DNA from: Ptiloglossa arizonensis
Lineage: Eukaryota; Arthropoda; Insecta; Hymenoptera; Colletidae
DNA: 64,000 nt
NCBI RefSeq assembly: GCF_051014685.1
Contig: NW_027478853.1
Span: 62,001-126,000 of the forward strand
Direction: 5' to 3'
Positions within the stretch are counted from its first letter, which is position 1; the number at the start of each line of letters is the position of its first letter. Below are positions 1 to 11,100 of the stretch, one piece after another. A model generated the notes under the pieces. The model did not search any database, had not been told where the DNA came from, and worked only from the letters and a program-made list of their open reading frames with translations. The translations under genes were made by a program, and so were the position numbers.

Positions 1-31
1 CTAGTTATTCGTTTAGAGCATCAGAACTGCC

Positions 32-109
32 AAAATTTTGAGTTTCTCAAGCGTTTCTTACCTCCAAACTGCCATATCTCGCGAACGGATTGACCAATCC
101 GCAAAATTT
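32..109. other. Pair of A/T tracts in the monomer
   Basis: AAAATTTT (32-39) and AAAATTT (103-109) are almost invariant, each preceded by a CG-containing pair of bases (GCG and CGC). Start-to-start spacings are 71 bp within a monomer and 104 bp to the next one, close to 10 helical turns for the latter. AnTn tracts are known to bend DNA and influence nucleosome position, so these two may help phase one nucleosome per repeat. That role is inferred. Confidence 0.4.
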
Positions 110-134
110 CTGTTGCTTCTGAAAGTAGAAACTC
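40..134. other. Long-range 8-bp inverted repeat within the monomer
   Basis: GAGTTTCT at 40-47 is the exact reverse complement of AGAAACTC at 127-134, separated by 79 bp, with the dyad at 86-101 lying between the two arms. Both arms are well kept in most monomers, although the right arm varies (AGAAACAC, AGAAACGC, AGAAACTG). A folded transcript or single strand could pair these arms into a stem enclosing the central hairpin. An 8-bp match within 175 bp can also arise by chance, so a structural role is only inferred. Confidence 0.5.
86..101. other. Dyad-symmetric motif in every monomer (type copy)
   Basis: CGGATTG and CAATCCG form a perfect 7-bp inverted repeat around a 2-bp centre (AC). In a large subfamily the centre is AT and the motif becomes the perfect 16-bp palindrome CGGATTGATCAATCCG (for example at 30530, 36830 and 60780). 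Other common forms weaken it: GACTAATCCG, GACCATTCCG, GGAGTGACC and GACCGATCCG. Five related copies have CGGTTTGACCAAACCG, where both arms changed together. A short dyad like this could extrude a hairpin or bind a dimeric protein; the sequence does not show which. Confidence 0.85.
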
Positions 135-151
135 GCCCGATTACAACGGTA
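135..151 (-). other. Weak CENP-B-box-like 17-mer
   Basis: Read on the minus strand, the segment is TACCGTTGTAATCGGGC. Against the mammalian CENP-B box pattern NTTCGNNNNANNCGGGN it matches seven of nine core bases with exact spacing (CG, A and CGGG); the first two core bases are AC instead of TT. It is present in most monomers, though CGGG is lost in variants with TCGACC, TCGTCC or CCCAAT. By chance about half an occurrence of such a 7/9 match is expected per 175-bp monomer on two strands, so the resemblance is only suggestive. Confidence 0.2.
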
Positions 152-1170
152 TGCGTACTTCTCCCCTAGGCCGTTCTAGTCATTCGTTTCGAGCATCAGA
201 ACTGCGAAAATTTTGACTTTCTCAAGCGTTTCTTACCTCCAAACTGCCATATCTCGCGAACGGATTGACCAATCCGCAAAATTTCTGTTGCGTCTGAAAG
301 TAGAAACTCGCCCGATTACAACGGTAGGTGTAGTTTTCCTCTAGACCGTTCTAGTTATTCGTTTCGAGCATCAGAACTGCGAAAATTTTGAGTTTCTCAA
401 GCGTTTCTTACATCCAAACTGCCATATCTCGCGAACGGATTGACCAATCCGCAAAATTTCTGTTGCATCTGAAAGTAGAAACTCGCCCGATTACAACGGT
501 ATGCGTACTTCTCCCCTAGGCCGTTCTAGTCACTCGTTTCGAGCATCAGAACTGCGAAAATTTTGAGTTTCTCAAGCGTTTCTTACCTCCAAACTGCCAT
601 ATCTCGCGAACGGATTGACCAATCCGCAAAATTTCTGTTGCATCTGAAAGTAGAAACTCGCCCGATTACAACGGTATGTGTAGTCTTCCCCTAGGCCGTT
701 CCAGTTATTCGTTTCGAGCATCAGAACTGCGAAAATTTTGAGTTTCTCAAGCGTTTCTTACATACAAACTGCCATATCTCGCGAACGGATTGACCGATCC
801 GCAAAATTTCTGTTGCATCTGAAAGTAGAAACTCGCCCGATTACAACGGTATGCGCACTTTTCCCCTAGGCCGTTCTAGTTATTCGTTTCGAGCATCAGA
901 ACTGCGCAAATTTTGAGTTTCTCAAGCGATTCGTACCTCCAAACTGCCATATCTCGCGAACGGATTGACCAATCCGCAAAATTTCTGTTGCATCTGAAAG
1001 TAGAAACTCGCCCGATTACAATGGTGTGCGTACTTTTCCCCTAGGCCGTTCTAGTTACTCGTTTCGAGCATCAGAATTGCCAAAATTTTGAGTTTCTCAA
1101 GCGTTTCTTATCTCCAAACTGCCATATCTCGCGAACAGATTGAACAATCCGCAAAATTTCTGTTGCATCT

Positions 1171-3385
1171 GAAAGTAGAAACTCGCCCGATTACAACGGT
1201 AGGTGTAGTTTTCCTCTAGGCCGTTCTAGTTATTCGTTTCGAGCATCAGAACTGCGAAAATTTTGAGTTTCTCAAGCGTTTCTTACATCCAAACTGCCAT
1301 ATCTCGCGAACGGATTGACCAATTCGCAAAATTTCTGTTGCATCTGAAAGTAGAAACTCGCCCGATTACAACGGTATGTGTAGTTTTCCCCTAGGCCGTT
1401 CCAGTTATTCATTTCGAGCATCAGAACTGCGAAAATTTTGAGTTTCTCAAGCGTTTCTTACCTCCAAACTGCCATATCTCGCGAACGGATTGACCAATCC
1501 GCAAAATTTCTGTTGCTTCTGAAAGTAGAAACTAGCCCGATTACAACGGTATGCGCACTTTTCCCCTGGGCCGTTCTAGTTATTCGTTTCGAGCATCAGA
1601 ACTGCGAAAATTTTGAGTTTCTCAAGCGTTTCTTATCTCCAAACTGCCATATCTCGCTCACGGATTGTTCAATCCGCAAAATTTCTGTTGCATCTAAAAG
1701 TAGAAACTCACCCGATTACAACGGTATGTGTAGTTTTCCCCTAGGCCGTCCTAGTTATTCGTTTCGAGCATCAGAACTGCGCAAATTTTGAGTTTCACAA
1801 GCGTTTCTTACCTCCAAACTGCCATATCTCGCGAACGGATTGACCAATCCGTAAAATTTCTGTTGCATCTGAAAGTAGAAACCCGCCCGATTACAACGGT
1901 ATGCGTACTTTTCCCCTAGGCCGTTCTAGTTATTCGTTTCGAGCTTCAGAACTGCGAAAATTTTGAATTTCTCAAGCGTTTCTTACCTCCAAACTGCCAT
2001 TTCTCGCGAACGGATTGACCAATCCGCAAAGTTTCTGTTGCATCTGAAAGTAGAAACTCGCCCGATTACAACGGTAGGTGTAGTTTTCCCCTAGGCCGTT
2101 CTAGTTATTCGTTTCGAGCACCAGAACTGCGAAAATTTTGAGTTTCTCAAGCGTTTCTTACTTCCAAACTGCCACATCTCGCGAACGACTCGACCAATCC
2201 GCAAAGTTTCTATTGCATCTGAAAGTAGAAACTCGCCCGATTACAACGGTATGTGTAGTTTTCCCCTAGGCCGTTCTAGTTATTCGTTTCGAGCATCAGA
2301 ACTGCGAAAATTTTGACTTTCTCGAGCGTTTCTTACCTCCAAACTGCCATATCTCGCGAACGGATTGACCAATCCGCAAAATTTCTGTTGCGTCTGAAAG
2401 TAGAAACTCGCCCGATTACAACGGTAGGTGTAGTTTTCCTCTAGACCGTTCTAGTTATTCGTTTCGAGCATCAGAACTGCGAAAATTTTGAGTTTCTCAA
2501 GCGTTTCTTACATCCAAGCTGCCATATCTCGCGAACGGATTGACCAATCCGCAAAATTTCTGTTGCATCTGAAAGTAGAAACTCGCCCGATTACAACGGT
2601 ATGTGTAGTTTTCCCCTAGGCCGTTCCAGTTATTCATTTCGAGCATCAGAACTGCGAAAATTTTGAGTTTCTCAAGCGTTTCTTACCTCCAAACTGCCAT
2701 ATCTCGCGAACGGATTGACCAATCCGCAAAATTTCTGTTGCTTCTGAAAGTAGAAACTAGCCCGATTACAACGGTATGCGCACTTTTCCCCTGGGCCGTT
2801 CTAGTTATTCGTTTCGAGCATCAGAACTGCGAAAATTTTGAGTTTCTCAAGCGTTTCTTATCTCCAAACTGCCATATCTCGCTCACGGATTGTTCAATCC
2901 GCAAAATTTCTGTTGCATCTAAAAGTAGAAACTCACCCGATTACAACGGTATGTGTAGTTTTCCCCTAGGCCGTCCTAGTTATTCGTTTCGAGCATCAGA
3001 TCTGCGCAAATTTTGAGTTTCACAAGCGTTTCTTACATCCAAACTGCCATATCTCGCGAACGGATTGAGCAATCCGTAAAATTTCTGTTGCATCTGAAAG
3101 TAGAAACCCGCCCGATTACAACGGTATGCGCACTTTTCCCCTAGGCCGTTCTAGTTATTCGTTTCGAGCATCAGAACTGCGAAAATTTTGAGTTTCTCAA
3201 GCGTTTCTTACCTCCAAACTGCCATTTCTCCCGAACGGATTGACCAATCCGCAAAGTTGCTGTTGCATCTGAAAGTAGAAACTCGCCCGATTACAACGGT
3301 AGGTGTAGTTTTCCCCTAGGCCGTTCTAGTTATTCGTTTCGAGCACCAGAACTGCGAAAATTTTGAGTTTCTCAAGCGTTTCTTA
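1171..3385 (+). repeat. 7-monomer (1,225-bp) higher-order duplication
   Basis: 1171-2160 and 2396-3385 are homologous at an offset of exactly 1,225 bp, seven monomers. Shared rarities include TTTTCCTCTAG, CTTCTGAAAGTAGAAACTAG, CCCCTGGGCC, TCGCTCACGGATTGTTCAATCC, AATTTTGAGTTTCACAAG and GCCATTTCTC. The copies differ at several sites (for example CAGAACTGCGC versus CAGATCTGCGC, and ACCTCC versus ACATCC), so this is an older event than those further right. The reading frames of 117 codons at 1438-1791 and 2663-3016 are products of this duplicated segment. Confidence 0.8.
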
Positions 3386-4433
3386 CCTCCAAACTGCCAT
3401 ATCTCGCGAACGGATTGACCAATCCGCAAAATTTCTGTTGCATCTGAAAGTAGAAACTCACCCGATTACAACGGTATGTGTAGTTTTCCCCTAGGCCGTC
3501 CTAGTTATTCGTTTCGAGCATCAGAACTGCGCAAATTTCGAGTTTCTCAAGCGTTTCTTACATCCAAACTGCCATATCTCGCGAACGGATTGACCAATAC
3601 GCAAAATTTCTGTTGCATCTGAAAGTAGAAACTCGCCCGATTACAACGGTATGTGTAGTTTTCCCCTTGGCCGTTCCAGTTATTCATTTCGAGCATCAGA
3701 ACTGCGAATATTTTGAGTTTCTCAAGCGTTTCTTACCTCCAAACTGCCATATCTCGCGAACGGATTGACCAATCCGCAAAATTTCTGTTGCTTCTGAAAG
3801 TAGAAACTCGCCCGATTACAACGATATGCGTACTTTTCCCCTAGGCCGTCCTAGTTATTCGTTTCGAGAATCAGAACTGCGCAAATTTCGAGTTTCTCAA
3901 GCGTTTCTTATCTCCAAACTGCCATATCTCGCGAACGGATTGACTAATCCGCAAAATTTCTGTTGCATCTGAAAGTAGAAACTCGCCCGATTACAACGGT
4001 ATGTGTACTTTTCCCCTAGGCCGTTCTAGTTACTCGTTTCGAGCATCAGAACTGGGAAAATTTTGAGTTTCTGAAGCGTTTCTTATCTCCAAACTGCCAT
4101 ATCTCGCGAACGTATTGATCAATCCGCAAAATTTCTGTTGCATCTGAAAGTAGAAACTCGCCCGATTGCAACGGTATGCGTTCATTTCCCCTAGGCCGCA
4201 CTAGTTACTCGTTTCGAGCATCAGAACTGCGAAATTTTGAGTTTCTCAAGCGTTTCCTATATCCAAACTGCCATATCTCGCGAACGGATTGATCAATCCG
4301 CAAAATTTCTGTTGCATCCGAAAGTAGAAACTCGCCCGATTACAACGGTATGCGTACTTTTCCCCTAGGCCGTTCTAGTTACTCGTTTCGAGCATCAGAA
4401 CTGCGAAAATTTTGAGTTTCTCAAGCGTTTCTT
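2654..4433 (+). repeat. Ten-monomer segment also present 8.2 kb downstream
   Basis: This stretch matches 10873-12652 at an offset of 8,219 bp with only scattered differences (GTTGCTG versus GTTTCTG, CCTATATCC versus CTTATATCC, CTTTTCC versus CTCTTCC). Its first part, to about 3180, also matches 8774-9300. It contains a one-base deletion (GCGAAATTTTG near 4231) that is shared by the downstream copy near 12450, showing common descent. There is no sequence other than the satellite. Confidence 0.8.
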
Positions 4434-7400
4434 ACCTCCAAACTGCCATATCTCGCGAACGGATTGACCAATCCGCAAAATTTCTGTTGCATCTGAAAGT
4501 AGAAACTCGCCCAATCACAACGGTATGCGCACTTTTCCCCTAGGCCGTTCTAGTTATTCGTTTCGTGCATCAGAACAGCGAAAATTTTGAGTTTCTCAAG
4601 CGTTTCTTACCTCCAAACTGCCAGATCTCGCGAACGGATTGACTAATCCGCAAAATTTCTGTTGCATCTGAAAGTAGAAACTTGCCCGATTACAACGGTA
4701 GGTGTACTTTTCCCCTAGGCCGTCCTAGTTATTCGTTTCGAGCATCAGAACAGCGAAAATTTTGAGTTTCTCAAGCGTTTCTTACCTCCAAACTGCCATA
4801 TCTCGCGAACGGATTGACTAATCCGCAAAATTTTTGTTGCATCTGAAAGTAGAAACGCGCCCGATTAAAACGGTATGCGTACTTTTCCCCTAGGCTGTTC
4901 TAGTTACTCGTTTCGAGCATCAGAACTGCGAAAATTTTGAGTTTCTCAAGCGTTTCTTATCTCCAAACTGCCATATCTCGCGAACGGGTTGATCAATCCG
5001 CAAAATTTCTGTTGCATCTGAAAGTAGAAACTCGACCGATTACAACGGTAGGTGTAGTTTTCCCCTAGGCTGTTCTAGTTATTCGTTTCGAGCATCAGAC
5101 TGCGAAAATTTTGAGTTTCTCAAGCGTTTCTTACTTTCAAACTGCCATATCTCGCGAACGGATTGACCAATCCGCAAAATTTCTGTTGCTTCTGAAAGTA
5201 GAAACTCGCCCGATTACAACGGTATGCGCACTTTTCCCCTAGGCCGCACTAGTTACTCGTTTCGAGCATCAGAACTGCGAAAATTTTGAGTTTCTCAAGC
5301 GTTTCTTATATCCAAACTGCCATATCTCGCGAATGGATTGATCAATCCGCAAAATTTCTGTTGCATCTGAAAGTAGAAACTCGCCCGATTACAACGGTAG
5401 GTGTACTTTTCCCCTAGGCCGTCCTAGTTATTCGTTTCGAGCATCAGAACAGCGAAAATTTTGAGTTTCTCAAGCGTTTCTTACCTCCAAACTGCCATAT
5501 CTCGCGAACGGATTGACTAATCCGCAAAATTTCTGTTGCATCTGAAAGTAGAAACGCGCCCGATTAAAACGGTATGCGTACTTTTCCCCTAGGCTGTTCT
5601 AGTTACTCGTTTCGAGCATCAGAACTGCGAAAATTTTGAGTTTCTCAAGCGTTTCTTATCTCCAAACTGCCATATCTCGCGAACGGGTTGATCAATCCGC
5701 AAAATTTCTGTTGCATCTGAAAGTAGAAACTCGACCGATTACAACGGTAGGTGTAGTTTTCCCCTAGGCTGTTCTAGTTATTCGTTTCGAGCATCAGACT
5801 GCGAAAATTTTGAGTTTCTCAAGCGTTTCTTACCTTCAAACTGCCATATCTCGCGAACGGATTGACCAATCCGCAAAATTTCTGTTGCTTCTGAAAGTAG
5901 AAACTCGCCCGATTACAACGGTATGCGCACCTTTCCCCTAGGCCGTTCTAGTTGTTCGTTTCAAGCATCAGAACTGCGATAATTTTGAGTTTCTAAAGCG
6001 TTTCTTACCTCCAAACTGCCATATCTCGCGAACGGATTGACCAATCCGCAAAATTTGTGTTGCATCTGAAAGTAGAAACTCGCCCGATTACAACGGTATG
6101 TGTAGTTTTCCCCTAGGCCGTTCCTGTTATTCGTTTCGAGCATCAGAACTGCGAAAATTTTGAGTTTCTCAAGCGTTTCTTACCTCCAAACTGCCATATC
6201 TCGCGGACGGATTGACCGATCCGCAAAATTTCTGTTGCATCCGAAAGTAGAAACTCGCCCGATTACAACGGTATGCGTACTTTTCCCCTAGGCCGTTCTA
6301 GTTACTCGTTTCGAGCATCAGAACTGCGAAAATTTTGAGTTTCTCAAGCGTTTCTTACCTCCAAACTGCCATATCTCGCGAACGGATTGACCAATCCGCA
6401 AAATTTCTGTTGCATCTGAAAGTAGAAACTCGCCCAATCACAACGGTATGCGCACTTTTCCCCTAGGCCGTTCTAGTTATTCGTTTCGTGCATCAGAACA
6501 GCGAAAATTTTGAGTTTCTCAAGCGTTTCTTACCTCCAAACTGCCAGATCTCGCGAACGGATTGACTAATCCGCAAAATTTCTGTTGCATCTGAAAGTAG
6601 AAACTTGCCCGATTACAACGGTAGGTGTACTTTTCCCCTAGGCCGTCCTAGTTATTCGTTTCGAGCATCAGAACAGCGAAAATTTTGAGTTTCTCAAGCG
6701 TTTCTTACCTCCAAACTGCCATATCTCGCGAACGGATTGACTAATCCGCAAAATTTTTGTTGCATCTGAAAGTAGAAACGCGCCCGATTAAAACGGTATG
6801 CGTACTTTTCCCCTAGGCTGTTCTAGTTACTCGTTTCGAGCATCAGAACTGCGAAAATTTTGAGTTTCTCAAGCGTTTCTTATCTCCAAACTGCCATATC
6901 TCGCGAACGGGTTGATCAATCCGCAAAATTTCTGTTGCATCTGAAAGTAGAAACTCGACCGATTACAACGGTAGGTGTAGTTTTCCCCTAGGCTGTTCTA
7001 GTTATTCGTTTCGAGCATCAGACTGCGAAAATTTTGAGTTTCTCAAGCGTTTCTTACTTTCAAACTGCCATATCTCGCGAACGGATTGACCAATCCGCAA
7101 AATTTCTGTTGCTTCTGAAAGTAGAAACTCGCCCGATTACAACGGTATGCGCACTTTTCCCCTAGGCCGCACTAGTTACTCGTTTCGAGCATCAGAACTG
7201 CGAAAATTTTGAGTTTCTCAAGCGTTTCTTATATCCAAACTGCCATATCTCGCGAACGGATTGATCAATCCGCAAAATTTCTGTTGCATCTGAAAGTAGA
7301 AACTCGCCCGATTACAACGGTAGGTGTACTTTTCCCCTAGGCCGTCCTAGTTATTCGTTTCGAGCATCAGAACAGCGAAAATTTTGAGTTTCTCAAGCGT

Positions 7401-8142
7401 TTCTTACCTCCAAACTGCCATATCTCGCGAACGGATTGACTAATCCGCAAAATTTCTGTTGCATCTGAAAGTAGAAACGCGCCCGATTAAAACGGTATGC
7501 GTACTTTTCCCCTAGGCTGTTCTAGTTACTCGTTTCGAGCATCAGAACTGCGAAAATTTTGAGTTTCTCAAGCGTTTCTTATCTCCAAACTGCCATATCT
7601 CGCGAACGGGTTGATCAATCCGCAAAATTTCTGTTGCATCTGAAAGTAGAAACTCGACCGATTACAACGGTAGGTGTAGTTTTCCCCTAGGCTGTTCTAG
7701 TTATTCGTTTCGAGCATCAGACTGCGAAAATTTTGAGTTTCTCAAGCGTTTCTTACCTTCAAACTGCCATATCTCGCGAACGGATTGACCAATCCGCAAA
7801 ATTTCTGTTGCTTCTGAAAGTAGAAACTCGCCCGATTACAACGGTATGCGCACCTTTCCCCTAGGCCGTTCTAGTTGTTCGTTTCAAGCATCAGAACTGC
7901 GATAATTTTGAGTTTCTAAAGCGTTTCTTACCTCCAAACTGCCATATCTCGCGAACGGATTGACCAATCCGCAAAATTTGTGTTGCATCTGAAAGTAGAA
8001 ACTCGCCCGATTACAACGGTATGTGTAGTTTTCCCCTAGGCCGTTCCTGTTATTCGTTTCGAGCATCAGAACTGCGAAAATTTTGAGTTTCTCAAGCGTT
8101 TCTTACCTCCAAACTGCCATATCTCGCGGACGGATTGACCGA
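4297..8142 (+). repeat. Tandem duplication of an 11-monomer unit (2 x 1,923 bp)
   Basis: Copy one is about 4297-6219 and copy two about 6220-8142. The unit is 11 x 175 minus 2 because each copy carries two one-base deletions (CATCAGACTGCG in place of CATCAGAACTGCG). I noticed one clear difference, GAATGG near 5330 versus GAACGG near 7253. Diagnostic variants include GCATCCGAAAG, CGTGCATCAGAACAGCG, GCCAGATCTCGCG and AATTTGTGTTGC. The unit starts inside a monomer, so the exchange was in register but not at a fixed monomer boundary. Confidence 0.88.
4700..5830 (+). repeat. Nested 4-monomer (699-bp) repeat
   Basis: Inside the 11-mer unit the series AGGTGTACTTTTCC, CATCAGAACAGCG, ACGCGCCCGATTAAAACGG, AGGCTGTTCTAG, CGGGTTGATCAATCC and CATCAGACTGCG starts at 4700 and again at 5399, 699 bp later (4 x 175 minus the one-base deletion). 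The second copy ends near 5830. The same nested pair recurs in the second 11-mer copy (6623 and 7322), so the tetramer duplicated before the 11-mer did. Confidence 0.82.
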
Positions 8143-11100
8143 TCCGCAAAATTTCTGTTGCATCTGAAAGTAGAGACTCGCCCGATTACATCGGTATGTG
8201 TAGTTTTCCCCTAGGCCGTTCCAGTTATTCGTTTCGAGCATCAGAACTGCGAAAATTTTGAGTTTCTCAAGCGTTTCTTACATCCAAACTGCCATATCTC
8301 GCGAACGGATTGACCGATCCGCAAAATTTCCGTTGCATCGGAAAGTAGAAACTCGCCCGATTACAACGGTATGTGTAGTTTTCCCCTAGGCCGTTCCAGT
8401 TATTCGTTTCGAGCATCAGAACTGCGAAAATTTTGAGTTTCTCAAGCGTTTCTTACCTCCAAACTGCCATATCTCGCGGACGGATTGACCGATCCGCAAA
8501 ATTTCTGTTGCATCTGAAAGTAGAAACTCGCCCGATTACAACGGTATGCGCACTTTTCCCCTAGGCCGTTCTAGTTATTCGTTTCAAGCATCAGAACTGC
8601 GCAAATTTTGAGTTTCCCAAGCGTTTCTTACCTCCAAACTGCCATATCTCGCGAACGGATTGACCAATCCGCAAAATATCTGTTGCAACTGAAAGTAGAA
8701 ACTCGCCAGATTACAACGGTATGTGTAGTTTTCCCCTAGGCCGTTCCAGTTATTCGTTTCGAGCATCAGAGCTGCGAAAATTTTGAGTTTCTTAAGCGTT
8801 TCTTACCTCCAAACTGCCATATCTCGCGAACGGATTGACCAATCCGCAAAATTTCTGTTGCTTCTGAAAGTAGAAACTAGCCCGATTACAACGGTATGCG
8901 CACTTTTCCCCTGGGCCGTTCTAGTTATTCGTTTCGAGCATCAGAACTGCGAAAATTTTGAGTTTCTCAAGCGTTTCTTATCTCCAAACTGCCATATCTC
9001 GCTCACGGATTGTTCAATCCGCAAAATTTCTGTTGCATCTAAAAGTAGAAACTCACCCGATTACAACGGTATGTGTAGTTTTCCCCTAGGCCGTCCTAGT
9101 TATTCGTTTCGAGCATCAGATCTGCGCAAATTTTGAGTTTCACAAGCGTTTCTTACATCCAAACTGCCATATCTCGCGAACGGATTGAGCAATCCGTAAA
9201 ATTTCTGTTGCATCTGAAAGTAGAAACCCGCCCGATTACAACGGTATGCGCACTTTTCCCCTAGGCCGTTCTAGTTATTCGTTTCGAGCATCAGAACTGC
9301 GAAAATTTTGAGTTTCTCAAGCGTTTCTTATATCCAAACTGCCATATCTCGCGAACGGATTGATCAATCCGCAAAATTTCTGTTGCATCTGAAAGTAGAA
9401 ACTCGCCCGATTACAACGGTAGGTGTACTTTTCCCCTAGGCCGTCCTAGTTATTCGTTTCGAGCATCAGAACAGCGAAAATTTTGAGTTTCTCAAGCGTT
9501 TCTTACCTCCAAACTGCCATATCTCGCGAACGGATTGACTAATCCGCAAAATTTCTGTTGCATCTGAAAGTAGAAACGCGCCCGATTAAAACGGTATGCG
9601 TACTTTTCCCCTAGGCTGTTCTAGTTACTCGTTTCGAGCATCAGAACTGCGAAAATTTTGAGTTTCTCAAGCGTTTCTTATCTCCAAACTGCCATATCTC
9701 GCGAACGGGTTGATCAATCCGCAAAATTTCTGTTGCATCTGAAAGTAGAAACTCGACCGATTACAACGGTAGGTGTAGTTTTCCCCTAGGCTGTTCTAGT
9801 CATTCGTTTCGAGCATCAGACTGCGAAAATTTTGAGTTTCTCAAGCGTTTCTTACCTTCAAACTGCCATATCTCGCGAACGGATTGACCAATCCGCAAAA
9901 TTTCTGTTGCTTCTGAAAGTAGAAACTCGCCCGATTACAACGGTATGCGCACCTTTCCCCTAGGCCGTTCTAGTTGTTCGTTTCAAGCATCAGAACTGCG
10001 ATAATTTTGAGTTTCTAAAGCGTTTCTTACCTCCAAACTGCCATATCTCGCGAACGGATTGACCAATCCGCAAAATTTGTGTTGCATCTGAAAGTAGAAA
10101 CTCGCCCGATTACAACGGTATGTGTAGTTTTCCCCTAGGCCGTTCCTGTTATTCGTTTCGAGCATCAGAACTGCGAAAATTTTGAGTTTCTCAAGCGTTT
10201 CTTACCTCCAAACTGCCATATCTCGCGGACGGATTGACCGATCCGCAAAATTTCTGTTGCATCTGAAAGTAGAGACTCGCCCGATTACATCGGTATGTGT
10301 AGTTTTCCCCTAGGCCGTTCCAGTTATTCGTTTCGAGCATCAGAACTGCGAAAATTTTGAGTTTCTCAAGCGTTTCTTACATCCAAACTGCCATATCTCG
10401 CGAACGGATTGACCGATCCGCAAAATTTCCGTTGCATCGGAAAGTAGAAACTCGCCCGATTACAACGGTATGTGTAGTTTTCCCCTAGGCCGTTCCAGTT
10501 ATTCGTTTCGAGCATCAGAACTGCGAAAATTTTGAGTTTCTCAAGCGTTTCTTACCTCCAAACTGCCATATCTCGCGGACGGATTGACCGATCCGCAAAA
10601 TTTCTGTTGCATCTGAAAGTAGAAACTCGCCCGATTACAACGGTATGCGCACTTTTCCCCTAGGCCGTTCTAGTTATTCGTTTCAAGCATCAGAACTGCG
10701 CAAATTTTGAGTTTCCCAAGCGTTTCTTACCTCCAAACTGCCATATCTCGCGAACGGATTGACCAATCCGCAAAATATCTGTTGCAACTGAAAGTAGAAA
10801 CTCGCCAGATTACAACGGTATGTGTAGTTTTCCCCTAGGCCGTTCCAGTTATTCGTTTCGAGCATCAGAGCTGCGAAAATTTTGAGTTTCTGAAGCGTTT
10901 CTTACCTCCAAACTGCCATATCTCGCGAACGGATTGACCAATCCGCAAAATTTCTGTTGCTTCTGAAAGTAGAAACTAGCCCGATTACAACGGTATGCGC
11001 ACTTTTCCCCTGGGCCGTTCTAGTTATTCGTTTCGAGCATCAGAACTGCGAAAATTTTGAGTTTCTCAAGCGTTTCTTATCTCCAAACTGCCATATCTCG

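Larger units (their letters stand above)
1..175 (+). repeat. Reference monomer of the satellite
   Basis: This first unit serves as a coordinate frame. From the CTAG start it runs: TTCGTTTCGAGC (7-19, CGA/AGA variants), AGAACTGC (23-30, with ACTGCG, ACAGCG and ACGGCG subtypes), AAAATTTT (32-39), GAGTTTCT (40-47), GCGTTTCTTA (51-60), a variable CTCC/ATCC/TTCC tract (61-65), TCGCGA (79-84), the dyad CGGATTGACCAATCCG (86-101), AAAATTT (103-109), GAAAGTAGAAAC (121-132), GCCCGATTACAACGG (135-149), a subtype-specific segment (150-160) and CCTAGG (165-170). A typical monomer has about 77 G+C of 175 and 13 CpG dinucleotides. Positions 102-133 and 31-58 look most constant. Positions 26-29, 60-72, 94-97, 150-160 and 171-181 carry most of the diagnostic variation. 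Confidence 0.95.
1..1170 (+). repeat. Left-end monomers, diverged mosaic
   Basis: About seven monomers that do not form a clean local duplication. The unit beginning at 176 carries the rare variants TTTTGACTTTC, GCGTCTG and TTTTCCTCTAGACC, and a matching unit with the same three variants lies at 2276, exactly 2,100 bp (12 monomers) away. This part therefore belongs to an older 12-mer periodicity that continues past the left edge of the window. No gene or other element is visible. Confidence 0.7.

Noticed and set aside
11..21. GTTTCGAGCAT resembling an RNA polymerase III B box (GGTTCGANNCC)
   Set aside because: Only the TTCGA core fits, the 3' CC is missing, and no A box lies at a suitable distance upstream. 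No tRNA-like fold can be drawn.
165..170. CCTAGG and TCGCGA palindromes in each monomer as possible regulatory sites
   Set aside because: Six-base palindromes are expected by chance at this length. They are useful as restriction landmarks but show nothing functional.
1438..1791. 117-codon forward reading frame, repeated at 2663 and 8783, shorter version at 10957
   Set aside because: It spans two satellite monomers in different frames (175 is not divisible by 3), has internal repetition of the same peptide in two frames, and exists only where stops mutated. No domain, and it recurs purely through block duplication.
5961..6143. 60-codon reverse reading frame, repeated at 7884, 8584, 9983, 10683, 14706, 15231 and 17505
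   Set aside because: A single-monomer antisense frame of the satellite. Copies match because the DNA is duplicated; many other monomers have stops in this frame.
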